Source of the DNA: Nocardioides sp. zg-DK7169
Lineage (GTDB): Bacteria; Actinomycetota; Actinomycetes; Propionibacteriales; Nocardioidaceae
Direction of reading: 5' to 3'
Assembly (NCBI RefSeq): GCF_013155365.1
Contig: NZ_JABJRA010000009.1
Coordinates: 124,001 to 188,000 of the forward strand
DNA length: 64,000 nt
Both the position numbers and the translations under genes were made by a program. Every line of letters starts with the position of its first letter. Within the stretch, counting starts at the first letter, position 1. The notes below the pieces were generated by a model, which saw nothing but the letters and a program-made list of their open reading frames with translations, ran no database searches and had not been told where the DNA came from. Below, piece after piece: positions 43,596 through 51,255 of this stretch.

Positions 43596-44786
43596 ATGGA
43601 CTTCACCTACGACGACGAGCAGGTCGCGCTCCGCGACGCGGTGCGTGGCCTGGCCACCCGTGCCTACGGCGACTTCGAGCAGCGGCGGCGCACGGTCGCC
43701 GAGGACCCCGGGTTCAGCGAGAAGGTCTGGACCCAGCTGGCCGAGATGGGCGTGCTCGGGCTGCCCTTCCCCGAGGAGGTCGGCGGCGTCGACGCCGGGC
43801 CGGTCGAGGTCGGGATCGTCGCCGCGGAGCTGGGCCGGGTGCTCGCCCCCGAGCCGTTCCTGACCTCGGTGGTCCTCGCCGGCGGCCTGGTGGCCGCGGC
43901 CGGCACCGCGCAGCAGCAGGCCGACGTGCTGGGCCCGCTCAGCGCCGGCGAGTCGATCCTGGCCTTCGCGCACAACGAGCCCTGGGGCAACCCCGGCCCG
44001 GCCGCGCGCTGGGTCCCGACGGCCTCCACGGTGACCGCCTCCGACCCGGACGGCACCTGGCTGCTCAGCGGGGTCAAGGAGCCCGTGGCGCAGGGCGCGC
44101 GTGCGGACCTGCTGGTGGTCAGCGCCGCGCTGCCCGCCGGCGGCACCGGGCTTTTCCTGGTCCCCGGCGACGGCCCCGGCGTCAGTCGCACCGGCCACCC
44201 GACGTACGACGGGGGCCGGGCCGCCCGGATCGCCTTCGACGGCGCCCCCGCGACCCGGCTGGGCGCGCCGGGCGTCGACCAGTCCGCGACCATCTCCGCC
44301 GCGGTCGCGCACGCGCGCGTCGCGGCCTGCCACGAGGCGCTCGGCGCGATGGAGGTCGCCCTGTCCGCGACCACCGAGTACCTGCGCACCCGCAAGCAGT
44401 TCGGCGTACCGCTGGCGACCTTCCAGGCGCTGACCTTCCGGGCGGCCGACATGTACGTCTCCCTCGAGCTGGCCCGCTCGCTCACCCAGTGGGCCGCGAT
44501 GGTGCTGGCCACCGGGGACCGCGAGCGCGGCACCGAGGCCGCGGCCCGCGCCGGGCTCCAGGTCAGCCGCTCGGGGCGCCACATCGGCCAGGAGGCGATC
44601 CAGCTGCACGGCGGCATCGCGATGACCGCGGAGTACCTCGTGGGCAACCTGACCGCCCGGCTCACCGCGCTCGACCACCTGCTCGGGGACGGCCACCACC
44701 ACCTCACCACGCTCGCCGCGGGCGTCGGCGGGTACGGCGCCCTGGACCCGCTGGCCGGCCGGAGCGAGGCCGAGGTGCCCCACTAG
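43596..44786 (+). CDS. Acyl-CoA dehydrogenase (second of a pair, likely non-catalytic subunit)
   Basis: 396 residues from ATG 43596 with GGGAGC upstream. ACAD fold: LAEMGVLGLPFPEEVGGVDA, HNEPWGNPGPAARWV in place of the usual TEP..GSD loop, RKQFGVPLATFQALTFRAAD, and EAIQLHGGIAMTAEYLVGNL. It lacks both usual catalytic Glu positions, and the N-terminal FAD loop is altered, as in the beta subunits of alpha2beta2 FadE complexes. It is tightly spaced after the first dehydrogenase gene and followed 10 nt later by a PAP2 gene. Confidence 0.88.
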   Translation: MDFTYDDEQVALRDAVRGLATRAYGDFEQRRRTVAEDPGFSEKVWTQLAEMGVLGLPFPEEVGGVDAGPVEVGIVAAELGRVLAPEPFLTSVVLAGGLVAAAGTAQQQADVLGPLSAGESILAFAHNEPWGNPGPAARWVPTASTVTASDPDGTWLLSGVKEPVAQGARADLLVVSAALPAGGTGLFLVPGDGPGVSRTGHPTYDGGRAARIAFDGAPATRLGAPGVDQSATISAAVAHARVAACHEALGAMEVALSATTEYLRTRKQFGVPLATFQALTFRAADMYVSLELARSLTQWAAMVLATGDRERGTEAAARAGLQVSRSGRHIGQEAIQLHGGIAMTAEYLVGNLTARLTALDHLLGDGHHHLTTLAAGVGGYGALDPLAGRSEAEVPH

Positions 44787-44796
44787 GCTGCCCCCC

Positions 44797-45768
44797 ATGG
44801 ATGAACGGGGCGGAGCCGTCCGGACCGACCCCGAACGGACGCTCCCCCCGGACCCGCGGGGGTACACCCGGCGCTCGGCCCGGGTCGCCGCGATGCTCGT
44901 CTACGCCGGCCTGCTGCTGGTCTGGATCCGGCTGCTCGGCATCCCCAACGACACCATCCAGGTCTTCCTGTGGCTCTGGCTCGGCACCGTTGCGTGGAAC
45001 ATCGAGGCGCCGGCGCGCGCCCACCTGCGCTTCCTGCGCGACTGGTCACTGCCGGTGATCGGCCTGGTCGTGTACTTCTACAGTCGCGGCCTCACCGACG
45101 AGCTCGGGCTGCCGGTGCACATCACGATGCCGATCCGGGTCGATGAGTGGCTGGGCGGCGGGATCACCCCGACCGAGCGGCTCCAGGACGCCTGGTGCGG
45201 CGACCCGTGCACCCGTGGCCTCGCGCCGCGCTGGTACGACGCGGCGCTCACCACCGTGTACGCCTCCCACTTCCTGGTCGGGCTGACGATGGCGGCGGTC
45301 CTGTGGGTGCGCAACCGCAGCGAGTGGATGATGTGGATGCGGCGCTACCTGATGATCAACTTCGGCGCGCTGATCGTCTACATCCTCTACCCGATGGCCC
45401 CGCCGTGGATGGCCTCGCGCGACGGCTACATGGGCGAGGTCGCCCGGATCACCAGCCGCGGCTGGGCCGACCTGGGCCTGGGTCGCTTCGACCTGATCCT
45501 CCAGGGCGTCGGCAACCCGGTCGCCGCGATGCCGTCGCTGCACGCCGGCATCGCGTTCCTGGTCGCGATGTACGCGATCTGGCGCCTGCGGAGCCCGTGG
45601 CGCTGGCTGCTGGGCCTCTACCCGCTGGCGATGTCGCTGGCGCTGGTCTACTTCGCCGAGCACTACGTCATCGACGTGGTCGCCGGGGCCGCACTGGCTG
45701 CCGCGGTGATGGTCGCCGCGCGCGCCTGGGAGCGGCGCCGGGGCCCCGGCGCGCTCCCCGCGTCCTGA
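44797..45768 (+). CDS. PAP2-superfamily integral membrane protein (inositolphosphotransferase/Aur1-like)
   Basis: 323 residues from ATG 44797; TAGGCT (44785-44790) spans the previous stop, suggesting leaderless start. About six membrane segments. PAP2 motifs are PVAAMPSLHAGIAFLVAMYA (PSxH) and LVYFAEHYVIDVVAGAALAA (H...D), while the first K-x6-RP motif is not evident, as in Aur1/PAP2_3-type phosphotransferases. ILYPMAPPWMA and DGYMGEVAR are typical of the actinobacterial members. Likely transfers or removes a phosphate head group from a membrane lipid. Substrate unknown. Confidence 0.85.
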   Translation: MDERGGAVRTDPERTLPPDPRGYTRRSARVAAMLVYAGLLLVWIRLLGIPNDTIQVFLWLWLGTVAWNIEAPARAHLRFLRDWSLPVIGLVVYFYSRGLTDELGLPVHITMPIRVDEWLGGGITPTERLQDAWCGDPCTRGLAPRWYDAALTTVYASHFLVGLTMAAVLWVRNRSEWMMWMRRYLMINFGALIVYILYPMAPPWMASRDGYMGEVARITSRGWADLGLGRFDLILQGVGNPVAAMPSLHAGIAFLVAMYAIWRLRSPWRWLLGLYPLAMSLALVYFAEHYVIDVVAGAALAAAVMVAARAWERRRGPGALPAS

Positions 45769-45795
45769 GCCTCCACCCCGCGTCCGACTCAGCAT

Positions 45796-45824
45796 TTCGC
45801 ACAATCGGCTCCACATTGTGCGAA
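45796..45824. promoter_or_regulatory. Perfect inverted repeat upstream of a secreted protein gene
   Basis: Arms TTCGCACAAT (45796-45805) and ATTGTGCGAA (45815-45824) are perfect complements around a 9-nt spacer. The site lies 51-79 nt before the chosen start of the FG-GAP protein and 28 nt after the PAP2 stop. A symmetric, AT-containing site in this GC-rich background fits an operator for a dimeric regulator. Confidence 0.55.
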
Positions 45825-45874
45825 GTTCCGCCATGGTGGTCGCTCCATCTCTGCGACCCCCAAGGACGGTCCCC

Positions 45875-47716
45875 GTGTCCCTGCTCCGACGACGGCACCG
45901 ACGCGCCGGTGGCGCTCTCGCGCTCGCCCTCCCCCTCGCGCTCCTGACCTCCGCCCCCGGGACCGCGGCACCCGCCTCGCCGGACCCGTCGTCGGCGGCC
46001 GCGACCTTCGACCGGGTCAACGTGGACACCGCGGTGCAGGGCGCGAGCTTCACCGTGGTCGGCGAGGTGTTCGCCGGCGAGCAGAACATCGTGACCAGCG
46101 GCTTCGGCGCCCTCGGCCCGCGCGGCGTGCCCGGCACCGGAGGCAGCCTGCAGGTCTACCGGCCCCGCGCGAACCTCGCCGACTGGCGCAAGGTGAGCGT
46201 CTTCGACGCCAGCGCCGACATCATCTTCCCCAACCAGCCGACCCTCACCGACATGGACGGCGACGGCGACACCGACCTGGTCGTCCCCTCGGGCAACTTC
46301 TTCGACTCCTTCGCCGGCAACACCCGCGGCGCCATCACCTGGTGGGAGAACGCCGGGCTGGCCGCGGACGGCAGCCCGCTGCCGTTCGTGCGCCACGACG
46401 TCGTCACCGGCCAGGCCTGGTCCTACCACGGCGTCCAGCACACCGACCTCGACGGCGACGGGGTGAAGGACCTGCTCAGCGTCGGCGAGCAGGGCGGCGA
46501 CCCCGTCGACGGGGCCGACGACCAGGTCGAGGTGCACTTCTTCCGCGGCAACGCGGACCTGACCTTCGAGGCGCCAGTGGCCCTCGCCGACGTCGGCGGC
46601 AGCCTGCCCGTGGTCCACGACGTCGACGGGGACGGCGACCCCGACATCGTCAGCTCGCAGTACTTCGACGTCGGCACCGGCCCGGAGTCGGCCGGCAGGG
46701 CGACGTTCCTGTGGCTGGAGAACACCCGCGACGCCTCCGCCCCCGGCGGCCTCACCGCGGAGGACTTCACCGCCCACACCATCGCGACCCTCGCGCAGAC
46801 GGCGGCCGGGCGCGGGATCGGCATGGGCTTCCAGATCCGCCCGGTCCCGGGCTTCCGCGGCCCGGGCACCCTGTCGTGGATCGGCACCAACCACATGAAC
46901 CGCTGCCTGCAGCCCTACCTCCCGGCCGAGCAGGTCGTCGAGCTGACCCCGCCGGTCGACCCGCGCCAGCAGTGGTCGCTGACCACCCTGTCCACCCCGA
47001 CCACGCCGTCCGCCTCGCCCACCTGCCCCGCGGACTACACCGACGGCAGCGTGCCGATCTTCCCCGGCGACGAGATCACCTCGCGGCCCACCTACGGCCA
47101 GGGCGCCCCCGGCGTCTTCGGGTACGGCGACGTCGACGGTGACGGCGACCTGGACCTCGCGATCTCCGGCGACGGCGACCGCCGGCTGTTCTGGATCGAG
47201 CAGCTCTCGGACGGCACGACGCGCCAGCACACGCTCACCAGCCCCGGCGAGGAGTTCGGGCAGTCCGGCGGCGGCGCGGTGGCCGACCTCGACGGCGACG
47301 GCGTCAACGAGATGGTCTTCAGCTCCTTCGACCGCAACACCGTCGCGATCTGGAAGCGCCGCCCGGCGGGCACGACCACGCCGCCGGTCACCCGCACCGT
47401 CGTCACCTCGGTCCTGCGGGTCACGCCCCCGGCCGGTCGCGTCGTGGGCCGCAAGGCCACCTGGAAGGTGCGCCTCAGCGGTGCCCGGGGCGGCGACGCA
47501 CGCCGGGTCACCGTCACCTTCGAGCCGCGCCGCGGCACGGCGCGCACCCTGCGCACGCTGCGCCTCACCCGGGTCGGCCCGAGCGCCCACCGGGCCACGC
47601 TGACCTGGCGACCGACCGGGCCTGGCCGGCTGCGCCTCGACTACGCCGGCACCGTCGTGAGCCCGACCCTGCGCGACACCGCGGCGCGGGCGCGCGCCCG
47701 GCTCACCGTCCGCTGA
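45875..47716 (+). CDS. Secreted FG-GAP/VCBS repeat protein
   Basis: 613 residues from GTG 45875, chosen because AAGGA lies eight nt upstream and a normal signal peptide follows (Arg-rich, then ALALALPLALLTSAPGTAAPA). Five Asp-rich repeats of the integrin-like FG-GAP type are spread through the chain: DMDGDGDTDLVV, DLDGDGVKDLLS, DVDGDGDPDIVS, DVDGDGDLDLAI, DLDGDGVNEMVF; each DxDxDG loop should bind calcium and together they suggest a beta-propeller. A C-terminal Ig-like domain (about 510-613) follows. Probable extracellular binding protein; no catalytic motif. Confidence 0.85.
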   Translation: MSLLRRRHRRAGGALALALPLALLTSAPGTAAPASPDPSSAAATFDRVNVDTAVQGASFTVVGEVFAGEQNIVTSGFGALGPRGVPGTGGSLQVYRPRANLADWRKVSVFDASADIIFPNQPTLTDMDGDGDTDLVVPSGNFFDSFAGNTRGAITWWENAGLAADGSPLPFVRHDVVTGQAWSYHGVQHTDLDGDGVKDLLSVGEQGGDPVDGADDQVEVHFFRGNADLTFEAPVALADVGGSLPVVHDVDGDGDPDIVSSQYFDVGTGPESAGRATFLWLENTRDASAPGGLTAEDFTAHTIATLAQTAAGRGIGMGFQIRPVPGFRGPGTLSWIGTNHMNRCLQPYLPAEQVVELTPPVDPRQQWSLTTLSTPTTPSASPTCPADYTDGSVPIFPGDEITSRPTYGQGAPGVFGYGDVDGDGDLDLAISGDGDRRLFWIEQLSDGTTRQHTLTSPGEEFGQSGGGAVADLDGDGVNEMVFSSFDRNTVAIWKRRPAGTTTPPVTRTVVTSVLRVTPPAGRVVGRKATWKVRLSGARGGDARRVTVTFEPRRGTARTLRTLRLTRVGPSAHRATLTWRPTGPGRLRLDYAGTVVSPTLRDTAARARARLTVR

Positions 47717-48152
47717 GCACGGCCGCGGCGTGCTGCGCGGCCCGGCGCTGGGCCGCGTAGCGCGCCGCGAGCAGCAGGTGCACCCCGATCGTGGCGAACA
47801 TCAGCACGGTCAGCCAGGTGTGCAGCGGCTCGCGGTCGAGGTTGGTCTGGGAGGCCCAGATCAGCACCCCGAGCAGGTAGCCGAGGTAGATGTGCAACAC
47901 CTTGAGGCTGCGGCGCGGGGCGACGAGCCCGAACACGTAGACCGACAGGGCGATGTGCGCGGTGTTGAGCGCGACGACCGCGCCGACCAGGTACGGCACC
48001 CAGGCCTGGAGCGTCGCTCCCCCGGCGTAGTGCGCGGCCGTGGAGGCGACCACGAGCGGCAGCAGCACCCATCCGACCCGGCGTCCCAGCACCCCGGCAC
48101 GCTGGCGCCGGCGCAGGGCCAGCAGGGCCGGGTGCGGCGCGGTGACGGCCAC
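47703..48152 (-). CDS. Four-helix integral membrane protein, possibly heme-binding
   Basis: 149 residues from GTG 48152. Four hydrophobic segments: VGWVLLPLVVASTAAHYAGG, VPYLVGAVVALNTAHIALSV, VLHIYLGYLLGVLIWASQTN and WLTVLMFATIGVHLLLAARY. His residues lie in or next to several helices (AHYAG, TAHIAL, LHIYLG, LHTWL, GVHLLL), a pattern seen in cytochrome b-type or ferric-reductase-like proteins, but I cannot assign a family. It overlaps the convergent FG-GAP gene by 14 nt and follows the GntR gene by 11 nt. Confidence 0.7.
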   Translation of the reverse strand: MAVTAPHPALLALRRRQRAGVLGRRVGWVLLPLVVASTAAHYAGGATLQAWVPYLVGAVVALNTAHIALSVYVFGLVAPRRSLKVLHIYLGYLLGVLIWASQTNLDREPLHTWLTVLMFATIGVHLLLAARYAAQRRAAQHAAAVLSGR

Positions 48153-48163
48153 GGCCAGCGCCC

Positions 48164-48829
48164 TCAGGCGCCGAAGTGGTCGTCGCCGAGGTCCTCGACG
48201 GCGCGGGTCACCTGACGCCACACCGAGCGCGCCGCGGTGACCGCGCTCTCGGCGTCGCGGTCCGCCGCGGCCGCCACGACCGCGGACTGCAGCGAGCCCT
48301 GGAGCGCGAGGTAGCCGAAGGGGTCCAGCAGCCGCACCAGGCGCTGCAGCTGCGGCAGCAGGGCGCGGAAGGCGTGCGCGAGCTCGGGGCTGCCGCAGCG
48401 CTCCAGCAGCGCGGCGCCGAAGCGGTCGGCCTCGGCGTACGCCGTCGCGACGTCGCCGCTGCGGTAGGCGAGCTCGAAGTCCAGGCTGGTACGCCGCAGG
48501 GCCGCGACGTCGCCCGGGGTGTAGCCCGGGACGCCCCAGCGCAGCACGTGCTCGAGGAACAGCGCGCCGAGCCGCAGCACGTCGTGGGCGCCGGCGCGGC
48601 TCAGCGGGGCGACCGAGGCGCCGCGGTTGCGCTGCACGACGACGAGGCCCTCGCTCGCCAGCTGGGCGAAGGCCTCGCGCAACGGGGAGTTCGAGACCCC
48701 GAAGCGCTGCATGATCGCCTCGGTGCGCAGCGGCTCCCCCGGCTCCAGGCGTCCGTGGATGATGTCGGCGCGCAGCGCGGCGACGACGTTCTCGCGCAGA
48801 GAGCCGTGCTCGCGGGTCACCGAGCCCAT
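48164..48829 (-). CDS. GntR-family regulator (FadR/FCD subfamily)
   Basis: 221 residues from ATG 48829. Winged HTH: ADIIHGRLEPGEPLRTEAIM, QRFGVSNSPLREAFAQLASE, GLVVVQRNRGASVAPLSRAG. The C-terminal all-helical FCD ligand domain follows (DFELAYRSGDVATAYAEADR, FGAALLERCGSPELAHAF), where a metal-binding Asp/His set is expected. Such proteins respond to carboxylic acids or acyl-CoAs. It is co-directional with the small membrane protein and the TetR gene. Confidence 0.9.
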   Translation of the reverse strand: MGSVTREHGSLRENVVAALRADIIHGRLEPGEPLRTEAIMQRFGVSNSPLREAFAQLASEGLVVVQRNRGASVAPLSRAGAHDVLRLGALFLEHVLRWGVPGYTPGDVAALRRTSLDFELAYRSGDVATAYAEADRFGAALLERCGSPELAHAFRALLPQLQRLVRLLDPFGYLALQGSLQSAVVAAAADRDAESAVTAARSVWRQVTRAVEDLGDDHFGA

Positions 48830-48895
48830 CGTGGCCTCCTCCTCGGGCGCCGGGCCGGACGGCCCGCCGGGTGCAGGATAGTGCCGGGTGACCGG

Positions 48896-49522
48896 CTACC
48901 GCGCCGGTTCCGGCGCGACCCCGACCATCGCGAGCACCAGCCCGCGGTAGTGCGCGGCCAGGTCGTCGGGCCCCCAGCTGCGGCCCTCGCGGTACCACCG
49001 CGCCAGGTCGATGCCGAGGGAGAGCACGGCGGTCGCGGTCATCGCGGGGTCGGGCGTGCTGAGCACCCCCGCCTCGACGCCGCGGCGCAGGACGTCGCGC
49101 ACCCGCGCGTCGATCGCCGCGCGGAGCCGGTCGATCTCGGCGCGGTGCTCGGGCGCGAGCGCGCCCAGCTCGTAGTTGAGGATCCGGGCGGTCGTGTGCT
49201 GCACCGCGTGCCAGCGCACGTAGTCCTCGACCAGCCGGGCCAGCTGCCGCACCGGGTCCGCGGAGGTGGCCACCGCCGCCTCGCACAGCGCCAGGGTCTG
49301 CTCGTGGCCGACCAGGGAGATCCGGAACAGCAGCTCCTCCTTGGAGCGGTGGTGCACGTAGAGGGCGGCCGGGCTCATCCCCGCGGCGGCGGCGATGTCG
49401 CGCGTCGTGGTGCCGTGGAAGCCCTTGGCCGCGAAGGCCGCCACGCCCGCGGCGAGCAGCCGGTCGCGGGCGTCGCGGCGCGGTGCGCGCACCCCCGTGG
49501 GGCCGTTGACGTCCTCGGTCAT
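48896..49522 (-). CDS. TetR-family transcriptional regulator
   Basis: 208 residues from ATG 49522; another in-frame ATG at 49531 touches the operator and could be the start of a leaderless message. HTH: RLLAAGVAAFAAKGFHGTTT, RDIAAAAGMSPAALYVHHRS, KEELLFRISLVGHEQTLALC. The ligand domain resembles KstR2/FadR-like TetR proteins that bind acyl-CoAs (RILNYELGALAPEHRAEIDR). It diverges from the SDR-APH-ACAD operon and is its likely repressor. Confidence 0.9.
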   Translation of the reverse strand: MTEDVNGPTGVRAPRRDARDRLLAAGVAAFAAKGFHGTTTRDIAAAAGMSPAALYVHHRSKEELLFRISLVGHEQTLALCEAAVATSADPVRQLARLVEDYVRWHAVQHTTARILNYELGALAPEHRAEIDRLRAAIDARVRDVLRRGVEAGVLSTPDPAMTATAVLSLGIDLARWYREGRSWGPDDLAAHYRGLVLAMVGVAPEPAR

Positions 49523-49531
49523 GGCAGCCAT

Positions 49532-49549
49532 AGTAAGCGAGCGCTTAGT
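49532..49549. promoter_or_regulatory. TetR-type operator between divergent units
   Basis: AGTAAGCGAGCGCTTAGT at 49532-49549 is an 18-nt near-palindrome with seven of nine pairs, of the TAAGCG...CGCTTA type bound by many acyl-CoA-responsive TetR repressors. It abuts the possible TetR start at 49531 and lies 97 nt before the first SDR gene, well placed for autorepression and control of the operon. Confidence 0.6.
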
Positions 49550-49646
49550 AACCCGGGTCACACCGGACCGCTCGCGGGCCCCGGGCCCCACGGGCCACCC
49601 GGGAGCACCCACCGGGCCAGAGCACCGGAGCACAGACGGAGGACGC

Positions 49647-50399
49647 ATGCAGGGTCTGCAGGGCAAGGTCGCGATCGTCACCGGAGCGAGCCGGGGCATC
49701 GGCCTCGGCGTCGCGGAACGGCTGGTGGCCGAGGGGGTCCGGGTCTGCGTCACCGCGCGCAAGGCCGAGGCCCTCGAGGAGGCGGTCAAGACCCTCGGCG
49801 GGGAGGACCACGCGATCGGGGTCGCCGGCAACGCCGGGGACGCCGCGCACCGCGAGGAGGCGGTGGCGCGCACCCTCGAGGCCTTCGGGAGCGTGGACCT
49901 GCTGGTCAACAACACCGGCATCAACCCGGTCTTCGGCCCGCTGGTCGAGATCGACCTCGACGCCGCCCGCAAGATCGTCGAGGTCAACGCGATCGCGGCG
50001 CTCGGCTGGGTGCAGGCCGCCCACCGCGCCTGGATGGGCGAGCACGGCGGCGCGGTCGTCAACGTCTCCTCGGTGGCCGGTGTGAAGCCGGCCCCCGGCA
50101 TCGCGATGTACGGCGCGACGAAGGCGATGCTGGCCAGCCTCACCGAGAGCCTGGCCGTCGAGCTGGGCCCGACCGTGCGCGTCAACGCGGTCGCCCCGGC
50201 CGTGGTGAAGACCCGCTTCGCCAGCGCCCTGTACGAGGGCCGCGAGGAGGAGGTCGCGGCGTCGTACCCGCTCAAGCGGCTCGGCGTCCCCGACGACATC
50301 GGGAGCGTGGTCGCCTTCCTGCTCTCCGAGGAGGCCGCCTGGCTCACCGGGCAGGTGCTGGTCGTGGACGGCGGGCTCACCCTCACCGGCGGGGTCTGA
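49647..50399 (+). CDS. Short-chain dehydrogenase/reductase (FabG-like)
   Basis: 250 residues from ATG 49647 with GGAGG upstream. NAD(P) loop VTGASRGIGLGVAERLVAEG, NNTG (variant of NNAG), catalytic Ser in VVNVSSVAG and YGATK (YxxxK), and C-terminal GQVLVVDGGLTLTGG. Classical SDR. First gene of a six-gene operon controlled by the divergent TetR gene; in an acyl-CoA pathway it could interconvert hydroxy- and oxoacyl-CoA. Confidence 0.93.
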   Translation: MQGLQGKVAIVTGASRGIGLGVAERLVAEGVRVCVTARKAEALEEAVKTLGGEDHAIGVAGNAGDAAHREEAVARTLEAFGSVDLLVNNTGINPVFGPLVEIDLDAARKIVEVNAIAALGWVQAAHRAWMGEHGGAVVNVSSVAGVKPAPGIAMYGATKAMLASLTESLAVELGPTVRVNAVAPAVVKTRFASALYEGREEEVAASYPLKRLGVPDDIGSVVAFLLSEEAAWLTGQVLVVDGGLTLTGGV

Positions 50400-50400
50400 G

Positions 50401-51255
50401 GTGGGCGGCTCCCCGCTGGCGGGCGCCGGCGCGGTCGTCACCGGCGCCGGGAACGGCATCGGGCGTGCGCTCGCGCGCCGCCTGGCCGCCGAGGGGGCCC
50501 GGGTCGTGGTCAACGACCTCGACGCCGCGGCGGCCACCGCCGTGGCGCACGAGATCGGCGGGCACGCCGCCCCCGGCGACTGCGCCTCGAGCGCCGGCGT
50601 CGCCGCGCTCGTCGAGCAGGCGAACGACGCCCTGGGGCGCATCGACGTGTTCTGCGCCAACGCCGGCATCGACGCCGGCCACGCCGCGGACGGGCCGGGC
50701 GGCCTCGCCGACCCGCTCGGCGTCCCCGACGAGACCTGGGCGCGGATGCTGGAGACCAACGTGATGGCGCACGTCCGCGCCGCGCGCGCCGTCGTGCCGG
50801 GCTGGCTCGCCGACGGGCGCGGCGGCCGGTTCGTGGTCACCGCCTCCGCCGCCGGGCTGCTGACGATGATCGGCAGCGCGCCGTACTCGGTCACCAAGCA
50901 CGCGGCGGTCGGCTTCGCGGAGTGGCTCTCGGTGACCTACGGCGACCGCGGGGTCGTCGTGCAGGCACTGTGCCCGCAAGGGGTGCGCACCCGGATGCTC
51001 GAGGACGCCGGTCCGCTGACCGCGCTGCTCTCCCGCGACGCCGCGCTGGAGCCGGAGGACGTCGCCACGGCCTGGGTCGACTCCCTCGTCGACGACCGGT
51101 TCCTGGTGCTCCCCCATCCCGAGGTCGCGGACTACTACCGCGCCCGGGCGCGCGACACCGACCGCTGGCTGGCCGGCATGCGCCGGCTCCAGGCCAAGGT
51201 CGACGCGGCCGTCAGCACGCCCGCCACCACCCCGACCACCGGGAGGGACGCATGA
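50401..51255 (+). CDS. Short-chain dehydrogenase/reductase
   Basis: 284 residues from GTG 50401, one nt after the previous stop. Coenzyme loop VVTGAGNGIGRALARRLAAE, FCANAGIDAGHAAD, catalytic FVVTASAAGLLTMIGSAPYS with YSVTK, and a longer C-terminal region (VADYYRARARDTDRWLAGMR) than the first SDR. It overlaps the kinase-like gene by 4 nt (ATGA), so it is part of the same functional set. Confidence 0.92.
   Translation: MGGSPLAGAGAVVTGAGNGIGRALARRLAAEGARVVVNDLDAAAATAVAHEIGGHAAPGDCASSAGVAALVEQANDALGRIDVFCANAGIDAGHAADGPGGLADPLGVPDETWARMLETNVMAHVRAARAVVPGWLADGRGGRFVVTASAAGLLTMIGSAPYSVTKHAAVGFAEWLSVTYGDRGVVVQALCPQGVRTRMLEDAGPLTALLSRDAALEPEDVATAWVDSLVDDRFLVLPHPEVADYYRARARDTDRWLAGMRRLQAKVDAAVSTPATTPTTGRDA

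Noticed and set aside
45818..45874. Earlier start (GTG 45818 or ATG 45833) for the FG-GAP protein
   Set aside because: The GTG lies inside the inverted repeat and neither has a ribosome-binding site; GTG 45875 has AAGGA and starts a normal signal peptide.
47703..49286. 527-codon frame joining the small membrane protein to sequence antisense to GntR/TetR codons
   Set aside because: Only the last 149 residues are hydrophobic and protein-like; the upstream part is another frame of the GntR and TetR genes.
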